A stretch of DNA of 32,453 nt from Streptomyces triticirhizae (lineage in GTDB: Bacteria > Actinomycetota > Actinomycetes > Streptomycetales > Streptomycetaceae), in assembly GCF_003696235.1 (NCBI RefSeq), contig NZ_RFFJ01000051.1, positions 1-32,453 of the forward strand, in the 5' to 3' direction. Shown one piece after another: positions 26,183 through 32,453 of this stretch (the first letter of the stretch is position 1; each line of letters opens with the position of its first letter). The notes beneath the pieces were generated by a model. That model was given only the letters and a program-made list of their open reading frames with translations. It did no database searches and was not told where the DNA came from. The position numbers and the translations under genes are program-made.

Positions 26183-26224
26183 GGTGCCTCCTCCCCGCCT
26201 CGCGGCCCTGCCTCCTCGATGCCG

Positions 26225-26230
26225 GACAAT
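26225..26230 (+). promoter_or_regulatory. Leaderless-type -10 for hemW
   Basis: GACAAT ends 7 bases before the ATG at 26238, with no ribosome site in the 55-base divergent gap. This favours 26238 over the in-frame ATG at 26229 as the start. Confidence 0.35.
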
Positions 26231-26237
26231 GGCGAGT

Positions 26238-27470
26238 ATGCCCTCCGCCCTGCCCGAAGGCGACCCCATGCCGCGCGACGGCGCCCTGCCGGCCGCCGCG
26301 CTGGCCGACGCCTCGACACGACCGCTCGCCTTCTATCTCCACGTTCCGTACTGCGCGACGCGCTGCGGCTACTGCGACTTCAACACCTACACCGCGAGCG
26401 AGCTGCGCGGCTCGGGCGGGGCGCTGGCCTCCCGGGAGAACTACGCGGCGGTGCTGACCGAGGAGATCCGGCTGGCCCGCAAGGTGCTGGGCGACGACGA
26501 GCGCCGGGTCGCCACCGTCTTCGTCGGCGGCGGCACCCCGACGCTGCTGCCCCCGGCCGACCTGGCGGCGATGCTGGACGCGGTGCGCCAGGAGTTCGGG
26601 CTGGCCGAGGACGCCGAGGTGACCACGGAGGCCAACCCCGACTCGGTGGACGGCGCCGGGCTGGCCGCGCTGCGGGCGGCCGGGTTCACCCGGGTCTCGT
26701 TCGGGATGCAGAGTGCCAGCCCGCATGTGCTGCGCCTGCTGGAGCGCACCCACACCCCGGGCCGGCCGGAGCGCGCGGTGGCCGAGGCGCGGGCGGCGGG
26801 CTTCGAACACGTCAACCTCGACCTGATCTATGGCACGCCGGGCGAGAGCGAGGCCGACTGGCAGGCGTCGCTGGAGGCCGCCATCGCGGCCGGACCCGAC
26901 CACGTCTCGGCGTACTCGCTGATCGTCGAGGAGGGCACCCGGCTCGGGCAGCGGATGCGACGCGGCGAGGTGCCGACGACCGACGACGACGTGCACGCCG
27001 ATCGCTATCTCCAGGCGGACCGGGTGCTGGGCGCGGCCGGCTTCGGCTGGTACGAGGTCTCCAACTGGGCCACCACGCCGGCCGGCCGGTGCCGCCACAA
27101 CGAGCTGTACTGGACGGGCGCCGACTGGTGGGGCGCGGGCCCGGGGGCGCACAGCCACGTCGGCGGGGTGCGTTGGTGGAACGTCAAGCACCCCGGCGCG
27201 TACGCCCAGGCGCTCGCGGAGGGACGTTCCCCGGGGGCCGGCCGCGAGGTCCTGACCGAGGAGGACCGGCGCGTCGAACGGGTCCTGCTGGAGCTGCGGC
27301 TGGTGGACGGGTGCCCGTTGGCGCTGCTGCGGCCGGCCGGGCAGGCCGCAGCGCGGCGGGCGCTGGACGACGGGCTGCTGGTGGCGGACGCCTTCGCGGA
27401 CGGCCGCGCGGCGCTGACGCTGCGCGGCCGCCTGCTGGCGGACGCCCTGGTGCGGGACCTGGTGGACTGA
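26238..27470 (+). CDS. hemW: HemW, heme chaperone of the radical-SAM family
   Basis: HemW binds heme and delivers it to respiratory proteins. It was formerly annotated as oxygen-independent coproporphyrinogen III oxidase. The 410-residue protein has the HemW-type cluster motif C-x3-C-x2-C (YCATRCGYC, C39, C43, C46), then VFVGGGTPTLL, TEANPDS, GMQS and the C-terminal HemN-like domain (RVERVLLELRL). The true oxidase HemN has additional N-terminal residues that are missing here. It converges on the acyl-CoA synthetase gene with a 22-base gap. Confidence 0.92.
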   Translation: MPSALPEGDPMPRDGALPAAALADASTRPLAFYLHVPYCATRCGYCDFNTYTASELRGSGGALASRENYAAVLTEEIRLARKVLGDDERRVATVFVGGGTPTLLPPADLAAMLDAVRQEFGLAEDAEVTTEANPDSVDGAGLAALRAAGFTRVSFGMQSASPHVLRLLERTHTPGRPERAVAEARAAGFEHVNLDLIYGTPGESEADWQASLEAAIAAGPDHVSAYSLIVEEGTRLGQRMRRGEVPTTDDDVHADRYLQADRVLGAAGFGWYEVSNWATTPAGRCRHNELYWTGADWWGAGPGAHSHVGGVRWWNVKHPGAYAQALAEGRSPGAGREVLTEEDRRVERVLLELRLVDGCPLALLRPAGQAAARRALDDGLLVADAFADGRAALTLRGRLLADALVRDLVD

Positions 27471-27492
27471 AGGGCCCTCCCGGGTACCGGGC

Positions 27493-29364
27493 TCAGGGCG
27501 TGGGGTACATCTCGTCGATCAGGTGCTGGTACTCGCCCTCGACGACGGGCCGCTTGAGCTTCAGGCTCGGGGTCAACTCGCCGTGTTCGACGTCCAGTTC
27601 GCGGGGCAGCAGCCGGAAGGTCTTGATCGTCTGCCAGCGCTGGAGCGTCGCGTTGAGCTGCTCGACATAGCCCTCGACCGCCTTCTCGGTGCGCTCGTCG
27701 GCGATCACCTGGGCGTAGTCGCCGGGGACGTCGTTCTCCTTGGCCCAGGCCAGCAGGGCCGGCTCGTCGAGGGCGATCAGCGCGGAGCAGAACTTGCGGC
27801 CCGCGCCGATCACCAGCATCTGGGAGGCGAGCGGACAGAGCACCTTGAAGCGGCCCTCGATCTCGGTGGGCGCCACGTACTTGCCCAGCGAGGTCTTGAA
27901 GAGGTCCTTCTTGCGGTCGGTGATGGTCAGATAGCCGTCGTCCGACAGCTCGCCGATGTCCCCGGTGTGGAACCAGCCGTCCTCGGTGAGCACCTCGGCG
28001 GTCAGGTCGGGCCTGCCGTGGTAGCCGTCCATGATGCCGGGGCCGCGCAGCAGCACCTCGCCGTCGTCGGCGATCCGCACCTCAAGGCCGGGCAGGGCCT
28101 TGCCGACGGTGCCGACGCGGTTGGAGTCCCTGCGGTTGACGAAGCTGGCGGCGGCGGACTCGGTGAGCCCGTAGCCCTCCAGCACCGGGATGCCGGCGCC
28201 GACGAAGAAGTAACCCAGCTCGGGGGTGAGCGCGGCGGAGCCGGAGACGCAGGCCTTCATCCGCCCGCCGAAGGCGGCCCTGATCTTCGCGAAGACCAGC
28301 CGGTCGGCGATCCGGTGCTTGAGCGCCAGGGCCGTCGGCACGGTGGCCCGGCCGGTGCGGCGCCTGGTGTCCTGGGAGACCTTGGCGTGCTCCTGGGCGA
28401 CGCCGGCGGCCCAGGTGAAGATCCTGTGCCTGGCGGCGCCGCCCGCCTTGGCCCTGGCGGCGACCCCGTTGTAGACGCGTTCGAAGATGCGCGGAACGGC
28501 ACACATCGCGGTCGGCTGCACAGCGGGCAGGTTCTCGATGATCTTGTCTACCCGACCGTCGACGGCCAGAACGTGACCGACCTTGACCTGGCCGGCCAGC
28601 AGCACCTTGCCGAAGACGTGGGCCAGCGGCAGCCACAGGTACTGGACGTCGTCGGGCAGCATCATGTCGATCCGCTCGATGCCGTACCCCATGTAGGACC
28701 AGGTGTCCTGGCGCAGCCGCACGCCCTTGGGGCGGCCGGTGGTGCCGGAGGTGTAGATCAGGGTCGCCAGCTGGTCGCCGCGCAGCGCGGAGACGGTGTC
28801 CCTGACCGCGTCCGGCTTCCCCTCCAGATAGCGGGCGCCGCGCTCGGCCAGCTCGGCCAGCGACAGCACCCAGCCCTCCGGGTCGCCCTCGGCGGGCACC
28901 GCGTCGGCGCTCTCGATCACCACCACATGCGCCAGCTCGGGCAGTTCGGCGCGGCGCTCGCGCACCTTGGCCAGCTGCTCGGCGTTCTCCGCGACCAGCA
29001 CCCGGCTGCCGGAGTCGGCCAGGATGAACGCCGTCTCCTCCGCGTCGGTCTGCGGGTAGACCGTGGTGGTCGCGGCCCCGGCGCACATGATCCCGAAGTC
29101 GGACAACACCCAGTCGACCCGGGTGCTGGAGGCGATGGCGACCCGCTCCTCGGGGCGCACGCCCAGGTCCATCAGCCCGGCGGCGATGGCGAAGACCCGG
29201 GAGCCGGCCTCCGCCCAGGTGTAGGTGTGCCAGTCGTCCGGGCCCGAGGTGCTGGGCACCGGGTAGCGGTACGCCTCCCGGTCGGGCGTGGCCTCCACCC
29301 GCTCCAGGAAGAGGTGCGCCACGGACGGGGGCCGGTTCTCCATGGCCTGCTCACTCACGCTCAC
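27493..29364 (-). CDS. Long-chain fatty-acid-CoA ligase (FadD15-like)
   Basis: The ligase activates fatty acids as acyl-AMP and then acyl-CoA. The 623-residue protein has the AMP-binding motif YTSGTTGRPKG (204-214), LEGYGLTES, the hinge and aspartate segment DGWFHTGDIGELSDDGYLTITDRKKDLFKTSLGKYVAPTEIE and a C-terminal lysine region (SLKLKRP). It looks full length. The start is GTG at 29364 with GGAGG eight bases upstream. It lies 195 bases downstream of lepA, with its own likely control region, and its usual place in streptomycetes is next to lepA. Confidence 0.93.
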   Translation of the reverse strand: MSVSEQAMENRPPSVAHLFLERVEATPDREAYRYPVPSTSGPDDWHTYTWAEAGSRVFAIAAGLMDLGVRPEERVAIASSTRVDWVLSDFGIMCAGAATTTVYPQTDAEETAFILADSGSRVLVAENAEQLAKVRERRAELPELAHVVVIESADAVPAEGDPEGWVLSLAELAERGARYLEGKPDAVRDTVSALRGDQLATLIYTSGTTGRPKGVRLRQDTWSYMGYGIERIDMMLPDDVQYLWLPLAHVFGKVLLAGQVKVGHVLAVDGRVDKIIENLPAVQPTAMCAVPRIFERVYNGVAARAKAGGAARHRIFTWAAGVAQEHAKVSQDTRRRTGRATVPTALALKHRIADRLVFAKIRAAFGGRMKACVSGSAALTPELGYFFVGAGIPVLEGYGLTESAAASFVNRRDSNRVGTVGKALPGLEVRIADDGEVLLRGPGIMDGYHGRPDLTAEVLTEDGWFHTGDIGELSDDGYLTITDRKKDLFKTSLGKYVAPTEIEGRFKVLCPLASQMLVIGAGRKFCSALIALDEPALLAWAKENDVPGDYAQVIADERTEKAVEGYVEQLNATLQRWQTIKTFRLLPRELDVEHGELTPSLKLKRPVVEGEYQHLIDEMYPTP

Positions 29365-29393
29365 GAATTCCTCCGGGTGCCACGCTGCGACGG

Positions 29394-29411
29394 GGGTAAC
29401 CTGCGGGTAAC
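29394..29411. promoter_or_regulatory. GGGTAAC direct repeat upstream of the acyl-CoA ligase gene
   Basis: GGGTAAC occurs at 29394-29400 and 29405-29411, 11 bases apart, 30-47 bases before the start codon. In coding orientation it reads GTTACCC twice. It lies between a weak promoter-like TTACGG-N17-TAGTCT and the start codon, so it could be a repressor site. Evidence is position and spacing only. Confidence 0.3.
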
Positions 29412-29559
29412 TTTCCGCCGGGGCGAACAGACTAAGCGGAGCGGCCCGCTTCCGTAAGGGGGATGGTCAACAGTCGCTCCTCCCGTGAGGGCACGAACCT
29501 CCACAGAACCTTCCGGGAGCCCATCCGCGAGCCCGTCCGCGAGAGCGGACCGTCGGACG

Positions 29560-31422
29560 CTATTTCTTGGCCTTCGCCTCGCCGCCGTCGGAGTCCGAGG
29601 AGAGCGCGGCGATAAACGCCTCCTGGGGCACCTCGACCCGGCCCACCATCTTCATCCGCTTCTTCCCCTCCTTCTGCTTCTCCAGCAACTTCCGCTTCCG
29701 CGAGATGTCACCGCCGTAGCACTTGGAGAGCACGTCCTTGCGGATGGCGCGGACCGTTTCCCTCGCGATCACACGCGATCCGATAGCGGCCTGGATCGGC
29801 ACCTCGAACTGCTGCCTGGGAATCAACTCCCGCAACTTTCCTGCCATCTTGACGCCATAGGCATACGCCTTGTCCTTGTGCACGATGGCGGAGAACGCGT
29901 CCACCTTGTCGCCGTGCAGCAGGATGTCCACCTTCACCAGCGCCGCCGCCTGCTCGCCTGTCGGCTCGTAGTCGAGGGAGGCATAGCCCCTGGTCTTGGA
30001 CTTCAGGGCGTCGAAGAAGTCGAAGACGATCTCCGCCAGCGGCAGGGTGTAGCGCAGCTCGACGCGCTCCTCGGAGAGGTAGTCCATGCCCTGGAGCGAG
30101 CCCCTGCGGTTCTGGCACAGCTCCATGATCGCGCCGATGAACTCGCTGGGCGCGATCAGCGTCGCCCGCACCACCGGCTCGCGGACCTCCGCGATCTTCC
30201 CACCGGGGAACTCGCTGGGGTTGGTCACGGTGTACTCCGAACCGTCCTCCATGGTCACGCCATAGATCACGTTCGGGGCGGTGGCGATCAGATCCAGGTT
30301 GAACTCGCGCTCCAACCGCTCACGGATCACCTCAAGGTGCAGCAGGCCGAGGAAGCCCACCCGGAAGCCGAAGCCGAGGGCGGCCGAGGTCTCCGGCTCG
30401 TAGACCAACGCGGCGTCGTTGAGCTGGAGCTTCTCCAGGGCGTCGCGCAGCGCCGGGTAGTCGGAGCCGTCGATCGGATAGAGCCCGGAGAAGACCATGG
30501 GCTTGGGGTCCTTGTAGCCGCCCAACGCCTCGGTCGCGCCGTGGCGTTGAAAGGTGACCGTGTCGCCGACCTTGGACTGGCGGACATCCTTCACGCCGGT
30601 GATCAGATAGCCCACCTCGCCGACGGCCAGGCCGTCGGCCGGGGTCATCTCCGGGGAGTTGACGCCGATCTCCAGCAGCTCGTGGGTCGCGCCCGTGGAC
30701 ATCATCTGGATGCGCTCGCGCTTGCCCAGGCGGCCGTCGACCATCTTCACGTAGGTCACCACGCCCCGGTAGGCGTCGTAGACCGAGTCGAAGATCATCG
30801 CGCGGGCCGGCGCCTCGCCCTCCCCCACGGGGGCGGGAACCTGGCGGATCACCTCGTCGAGCAGCTCCGCGACGCCCTCGCCGGTCTTGGCCGAGACGCG
30901 CAGCACATCGGACGGGTCGCAGCCGATCAGGTGCGCCAACTCACCGGCGAACTTCTCCGGTTGGGCGGCCGGCAGGTCGATCTTGTTGAGCACCGGGATG
31001 ATGGTGAGGTCGTTCTCCATCGCCAGGTAGAGGTTGGCCAGGGTCTGCGCCTCGATGCCCTGCGCGGCGTCCACCAGCAGGATGCAGCCCTCGCAGGCGG
31101 CCAGCGAACGGGAGACCTCGTAGGTGAAGTCCACGTGACCCGGGGTGTCGATCATGTTCAGCACATGGGCCGTGCCGTCCTCGGCACCCCAGGGCATCCG
31201 GACCGCCTGGGACTTGATCGTGATGCCGCGCTCGCGCTCGATGTCCATCCGGTCGAGATACTGGGCACGCATCTGCCGCTGCTCGACCACCCCGGTCAAC
31301 TGGAGCATCCGGTCGGCGAGGGTGGACTTGCCGTGGTCGATGTGCGCGATGATGCAGAAGTTGCGGATGATGGCCGGGGCGGTACGGCTGGGCTCCGGCG
31401 CGTTCGAAGGGATCGCGGGCAC
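29560..31422 (-). CDS. lepA: Elongation factor 4 (LepA), ribosome back-translocase / assembly GTPase
   Basis: LepA is a translation GTPase acting on stalled or assembling ribosomes. The 620-residue protein has AHIDHGKS (26-33), DTPGHVDF and NKID in the G domain, EF-G-like domains II, III and V, and the LepA-specific C-terminal domain ([26 protein letters not shown]). I chose the GTG at 31422 ([21 protein letters not shown]) because this is the conserved streptomycete N-terminus and AGGA lies upstream. The ATG at 31467 would add 15 residues of proline-rich sequence and cannot be excluded. Confidence 0.95.
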   Translation of the reverse strand: MPAIPSNAPEPSRTAPAIIRNFCIIAHIDHGKSTLADRMLQLTGVVEQRQMRAQYLDRMDIERERGITIKSQAVRMPWGAEDGTAHVLNMIDTPGHVDFTYEVSRSLAACEGCILLVDAAQGIEAQTLANLYLAMENDLTIIPVLNKIDLPAAQPEKFAGELAHLIGCDPSDVLRVSAKTGEGVAELLDEVIRQVPAPVGEGEAPARAMIFDSVYDAYRGVVTYVKMVDGRLGKRERIQMMSTGATHELLEIGVNSPEMTPADGLAVGEVGYLITGVKDVRQSKVGDTVTFQRHGATEALGGYKDPKPMVFSGLYPIDGSDYPALRDALEKLQLNDAALVYEPETSAALGFGFRVGFLGLLHLEVIRERLEREFNLDLIATAPNVIYGVTMEDGSEYTVTNPSEFPGGKIAEVREPVVRATLIAPSEFIGAIMELCQNRRGSLQGMDYLSEERVELRYTLPLAEIVFDFFDALKSKTRGYASLDYEPTGEQAAALVKVDILLHGDKVDAFSAIVHKDKAYAYGVKMAGKLRELIPRQQFEVPIQAAIGSRVIARETVRAIRKDVLSKCYGGDISRKRKLLEKQKEGKKRMKMVGRVEVPQEAFIAALSSDSDGGEAKAKK

Positions 31423-31528
31423 GCGGGGTCCTGTCGGTGATGGCGGTGGGTCGCTGGTCGCTCCCATGGTCCCATGCGCCGGGCCCCGCCCCCGATGCGC
31501 GGGTCGCCGGCCCGGCGCCGGAGCCGTT

Positions 31529-31616
31529 GTCGAGGCCGGCCGGGAGGCGGGTCGAGGCCGGTGAGGAAGGTCGTCCAGGCCAGTGAGAAAGGCGGTCGAG
31601 GCCGATTGGGAAGGGC
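31529..31616. repeat. 22-bp tandem repeat, four contiguous copies
   Basis: Units are 31529-31550, 31551-31572, 31573-31594 and 31595-31616. All begin GTCGAGGCC (unit 3 has GTCCAGGCC), and units 2-4 share a purine-rich second half (TGAGGAAGG, TGAGAAAGG, TTGGGAAGG). The length is not a multiple of three, so it does not encode a peptide repeat. 22 bp is two helical turns. Confidence 0.9.
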
Positions 31617-31630
31617 TCGGGGGGCGCTGG

Positions 31631-31636
31631 TAGGCT
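31631..31636 (+). promoter_or_regulatory. Likely -10 of rpsT
   Basis: TAGGCT is a typical streptomycete housekeeping -10 for ribosomal genes. It lies 160 bases before the GTG start and 14 bases after the last 22-bp repeat. The -35 position reads GGGAAG, far from consensus. Confidence 0.45.
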
Positions 31637-31796
31637 GGCCCACTGCCTCTGGTGTGGGACGGACCGCCGGGGGCGGCGCCGCGTCTCACCACCCGGCGCT
31701 CGACCCGCCCGTCCACGCTCGACCGAACATCCGAAACGTTCGGGCCCTCTCGCCGAGGCGTTCCGAATTTTCTCGAACCTGCAAAGGCTCCTATTC

Positions 31797-32063
31797 GTGG
31801 CGAACATCAAGTCCCAGATCAAGCGGATCAAGACCAACGAGAAGGCGCGGCTGCGCAACCAGTCGATCAAGTCCGAGGTCAAGACCGCGATCCGTCGGGC
31901 CCGCGAGGCCGCGGCCAGCGGTGACTACGAGCAGGCCGAGGCCGCTCGCCGGGTCGCCGCCCGCAAGCTGGACAAGGCCGTCAGCAAGGGTGTGCTGCAC
32001 CCCAACAACGCGGCCAACAAGAAGTCCTCGCTGGCCGCTCGGGTCAACGAACTCCAGGGCTGA
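31797..32063 (+). CDS. rpsT: Small-subunit ribosomal protein bS20
   Basis: bS20 is a primary 16S rRNA binder. The 88-residue protein is complete and highly basic ([20 protein letters not shown], ending [15 protein letters not shown]). The GTG start at 31797 is preceded by AAAGG. Divergent orientation to lepA and a long leader are notable; S20 synthesis in enterobacteria is autoregulated at translation, but nothing here proves the same. Confidence 0.97.
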   Translation: MANIKSQIKRIKTNEKARLRNQSIKSEVKTAIRRAREAAASGDYEQAEAARRVAARKLDKAVSKGVLHPNNAANKKSSLAARVNELQG

Positions 32064-32351
32064 GTCCTTCTTCCTCTCCTTCTCGGCCCTTTCCTTCTCG
32101 GCCCCGGACTGACCTCGTTGGTGCAGGGCTGACGGCTCAGGGCTGACGCTTCGGTCCTCGACGGTCCACAGCGGTCCGACCGGGCAGGCCGCCGGCCTGA
32201 CCTGGATTGGCCCGAGGCTGGGCGGGAACACGGCATCGGTTCGGCTTCAGCGGCCCCTCTCTCCGCGCCGACCGACGGCCACGCGGCACCGCGCTGATCC
32301 CAAGTTCGCCACGCGGGTGCGGTGCCCGCCGCCCACGACGAACGCGACACC
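32064..32351 (+). other. Gene-free tail after rpsT
   Basis: No coding region is supported. It begins with a pyrimidine-rich tract with the repeated phrase CCTTCTCGGCCC, then a direct repeat CAGGGCTGACG with a 3-base gap at about 32123-32147, and a weak 6-bp hairpin (32185-32199). No tRNA or known RNA is recognised. Confidence 0.5.
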
Positions 32352-32393
32352 CGAAGGGGCCCCGAACGCCACCAGGCGCCCGGGGCCCCTTCG
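32352..32393. terminator. Strong hairpin, probably a terminator
   Basis: A perfect 13-bp GC-rich stem (32352-32364 with 32381-32393) encloses a 16-base loop. It is nearly 290 bases past rpsT and may serve rpsT, a convergent gene beyond the window, or both. The last 60 bases are G-rich with no recognisable gene. Confidence 0.65.
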
Positions 32394-32453
32394 TCCTGCC
32401 TGGCCGGTGGGGCAGCGGTGAGTGGGGGTGGTGGGGGTTGGGGCGAGCGCCCG

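Larger units (their letters stand above)
31423..31796. promoter_or_regulatory. lepA / rpsT divergent control region
   Basis: This 374-base gap holds four 22-bp tandem repeats, a likely rpsT -10 (TAGGCT, 31631-31636) and a leader of about 155 bases before rpsT. The leader includes a 6-bp hairpin (31722-31727 with 31737-31742). No ORF with coding character is seen. A -35 for rpsT would fall within the fourth repeat. Confidence 0.6.

Noticed and set aside
26001..26237. Extended N-terminus of HemW
   Set aside because: It is antisense to the small ParE-like gene, which has its own ribosome site; conserved HemW sequence begins after 26238.
31529..31616. CRISPR-like array
   Set aside because: Repeats are contiguous with no spacers, and no cas genes are present.
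31423..31716. Extended N-terminus of LepA through the 22-bp repeats
   Set aside because: The reading frame crosses a repeat whose period is not a multiple of three and yields proline/arginine low-complexity sequence absent from LepA proteins.
32405..32453. G-rich window end as a G-quadruplex
   Set aside because: Only three runs of four or more G are present, so a stable four-tract quadruplex is not supported by this stretch alone.

Overview
The window is GC-rich actinobacterial DNA. Gene content, frequent GTG starts, third-position GC bias and gene order (leuA, era, CBS-domain protein, ybeY, phoH, HIT, rsmE, dnaJ, hrcA, hemW, lepA, rpsT) indicate a Streptomyces or a close streptomycete chromosome. 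The species call is inference from synteny and protein likeness only; no database was consulted.

Left part (1-8200). The first 87 bases are the start of an IS5-type transposase that runs off the window. leuA follows, preceded by a 15-codon leader peptide with three consecutive Leu codons and competing hairpins, the layout of a leucine attenuator. After a strong terminator comes a zinc-ribbon/TerB-like protein. Facing it is a minus-strand cluster for RNA and ribosome maintenance: phoH, ybeY, a CNNM/CBS membrane protein, a secreted protein, a cytidine-deaminase-like protein without zinc ligands, and era. Several of these overlap by ATGA.

Middle (8370-18860). A PfkB sugar kinase and a GH4 phospho-glycosidase are divergent and probably work on one sugar. 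RNase Z and a HIT hydrolase form a minus-strand pair. Between HIT and rsmE lie genes that look accessory: an NSS amino-acid transporter with its tiny MetS partner, an XRE/TPR regulator divergent from a 77-residue Cys-containing protein across three 11-bp-spaced TGGCC repeats, and a Tet(M)/OtrA-like ribosomal protection GTPase preceded by an overlapping upstream ORF.

Right part (18114-32453). hrcA-dnaJ-rsmE is a tight heat-shock operon with a near-perfect CIRCE operator at the hrcA promoter. Then come a metallo-beta-lactamase-fold hydrolase, a PAS-GAF-PP2C-HATPase regulator whose phosphatase domain has lost its metal ligands while the kinase-like ATPase looks intact, a DUF3097-type protein with TOPRIM-like motifs, a GNAT acetyltransferase, an orphan ParE/RelE-like small protein, hemW, a long-chain acyl-CoA synthetase, lepA and divergent rpsT. 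The lepA-rpsT gap holds four head-to-tail 22-bp repeats abutting the likely rpsT promoter.

Most of the window is conserved chromosomal core. The most unusual items are the pseudo-phosphatase, the 22-bp repeat array, the leucine leader, the XRE/small-protein pair and the ribosomal protection gene with its upstream ORF.
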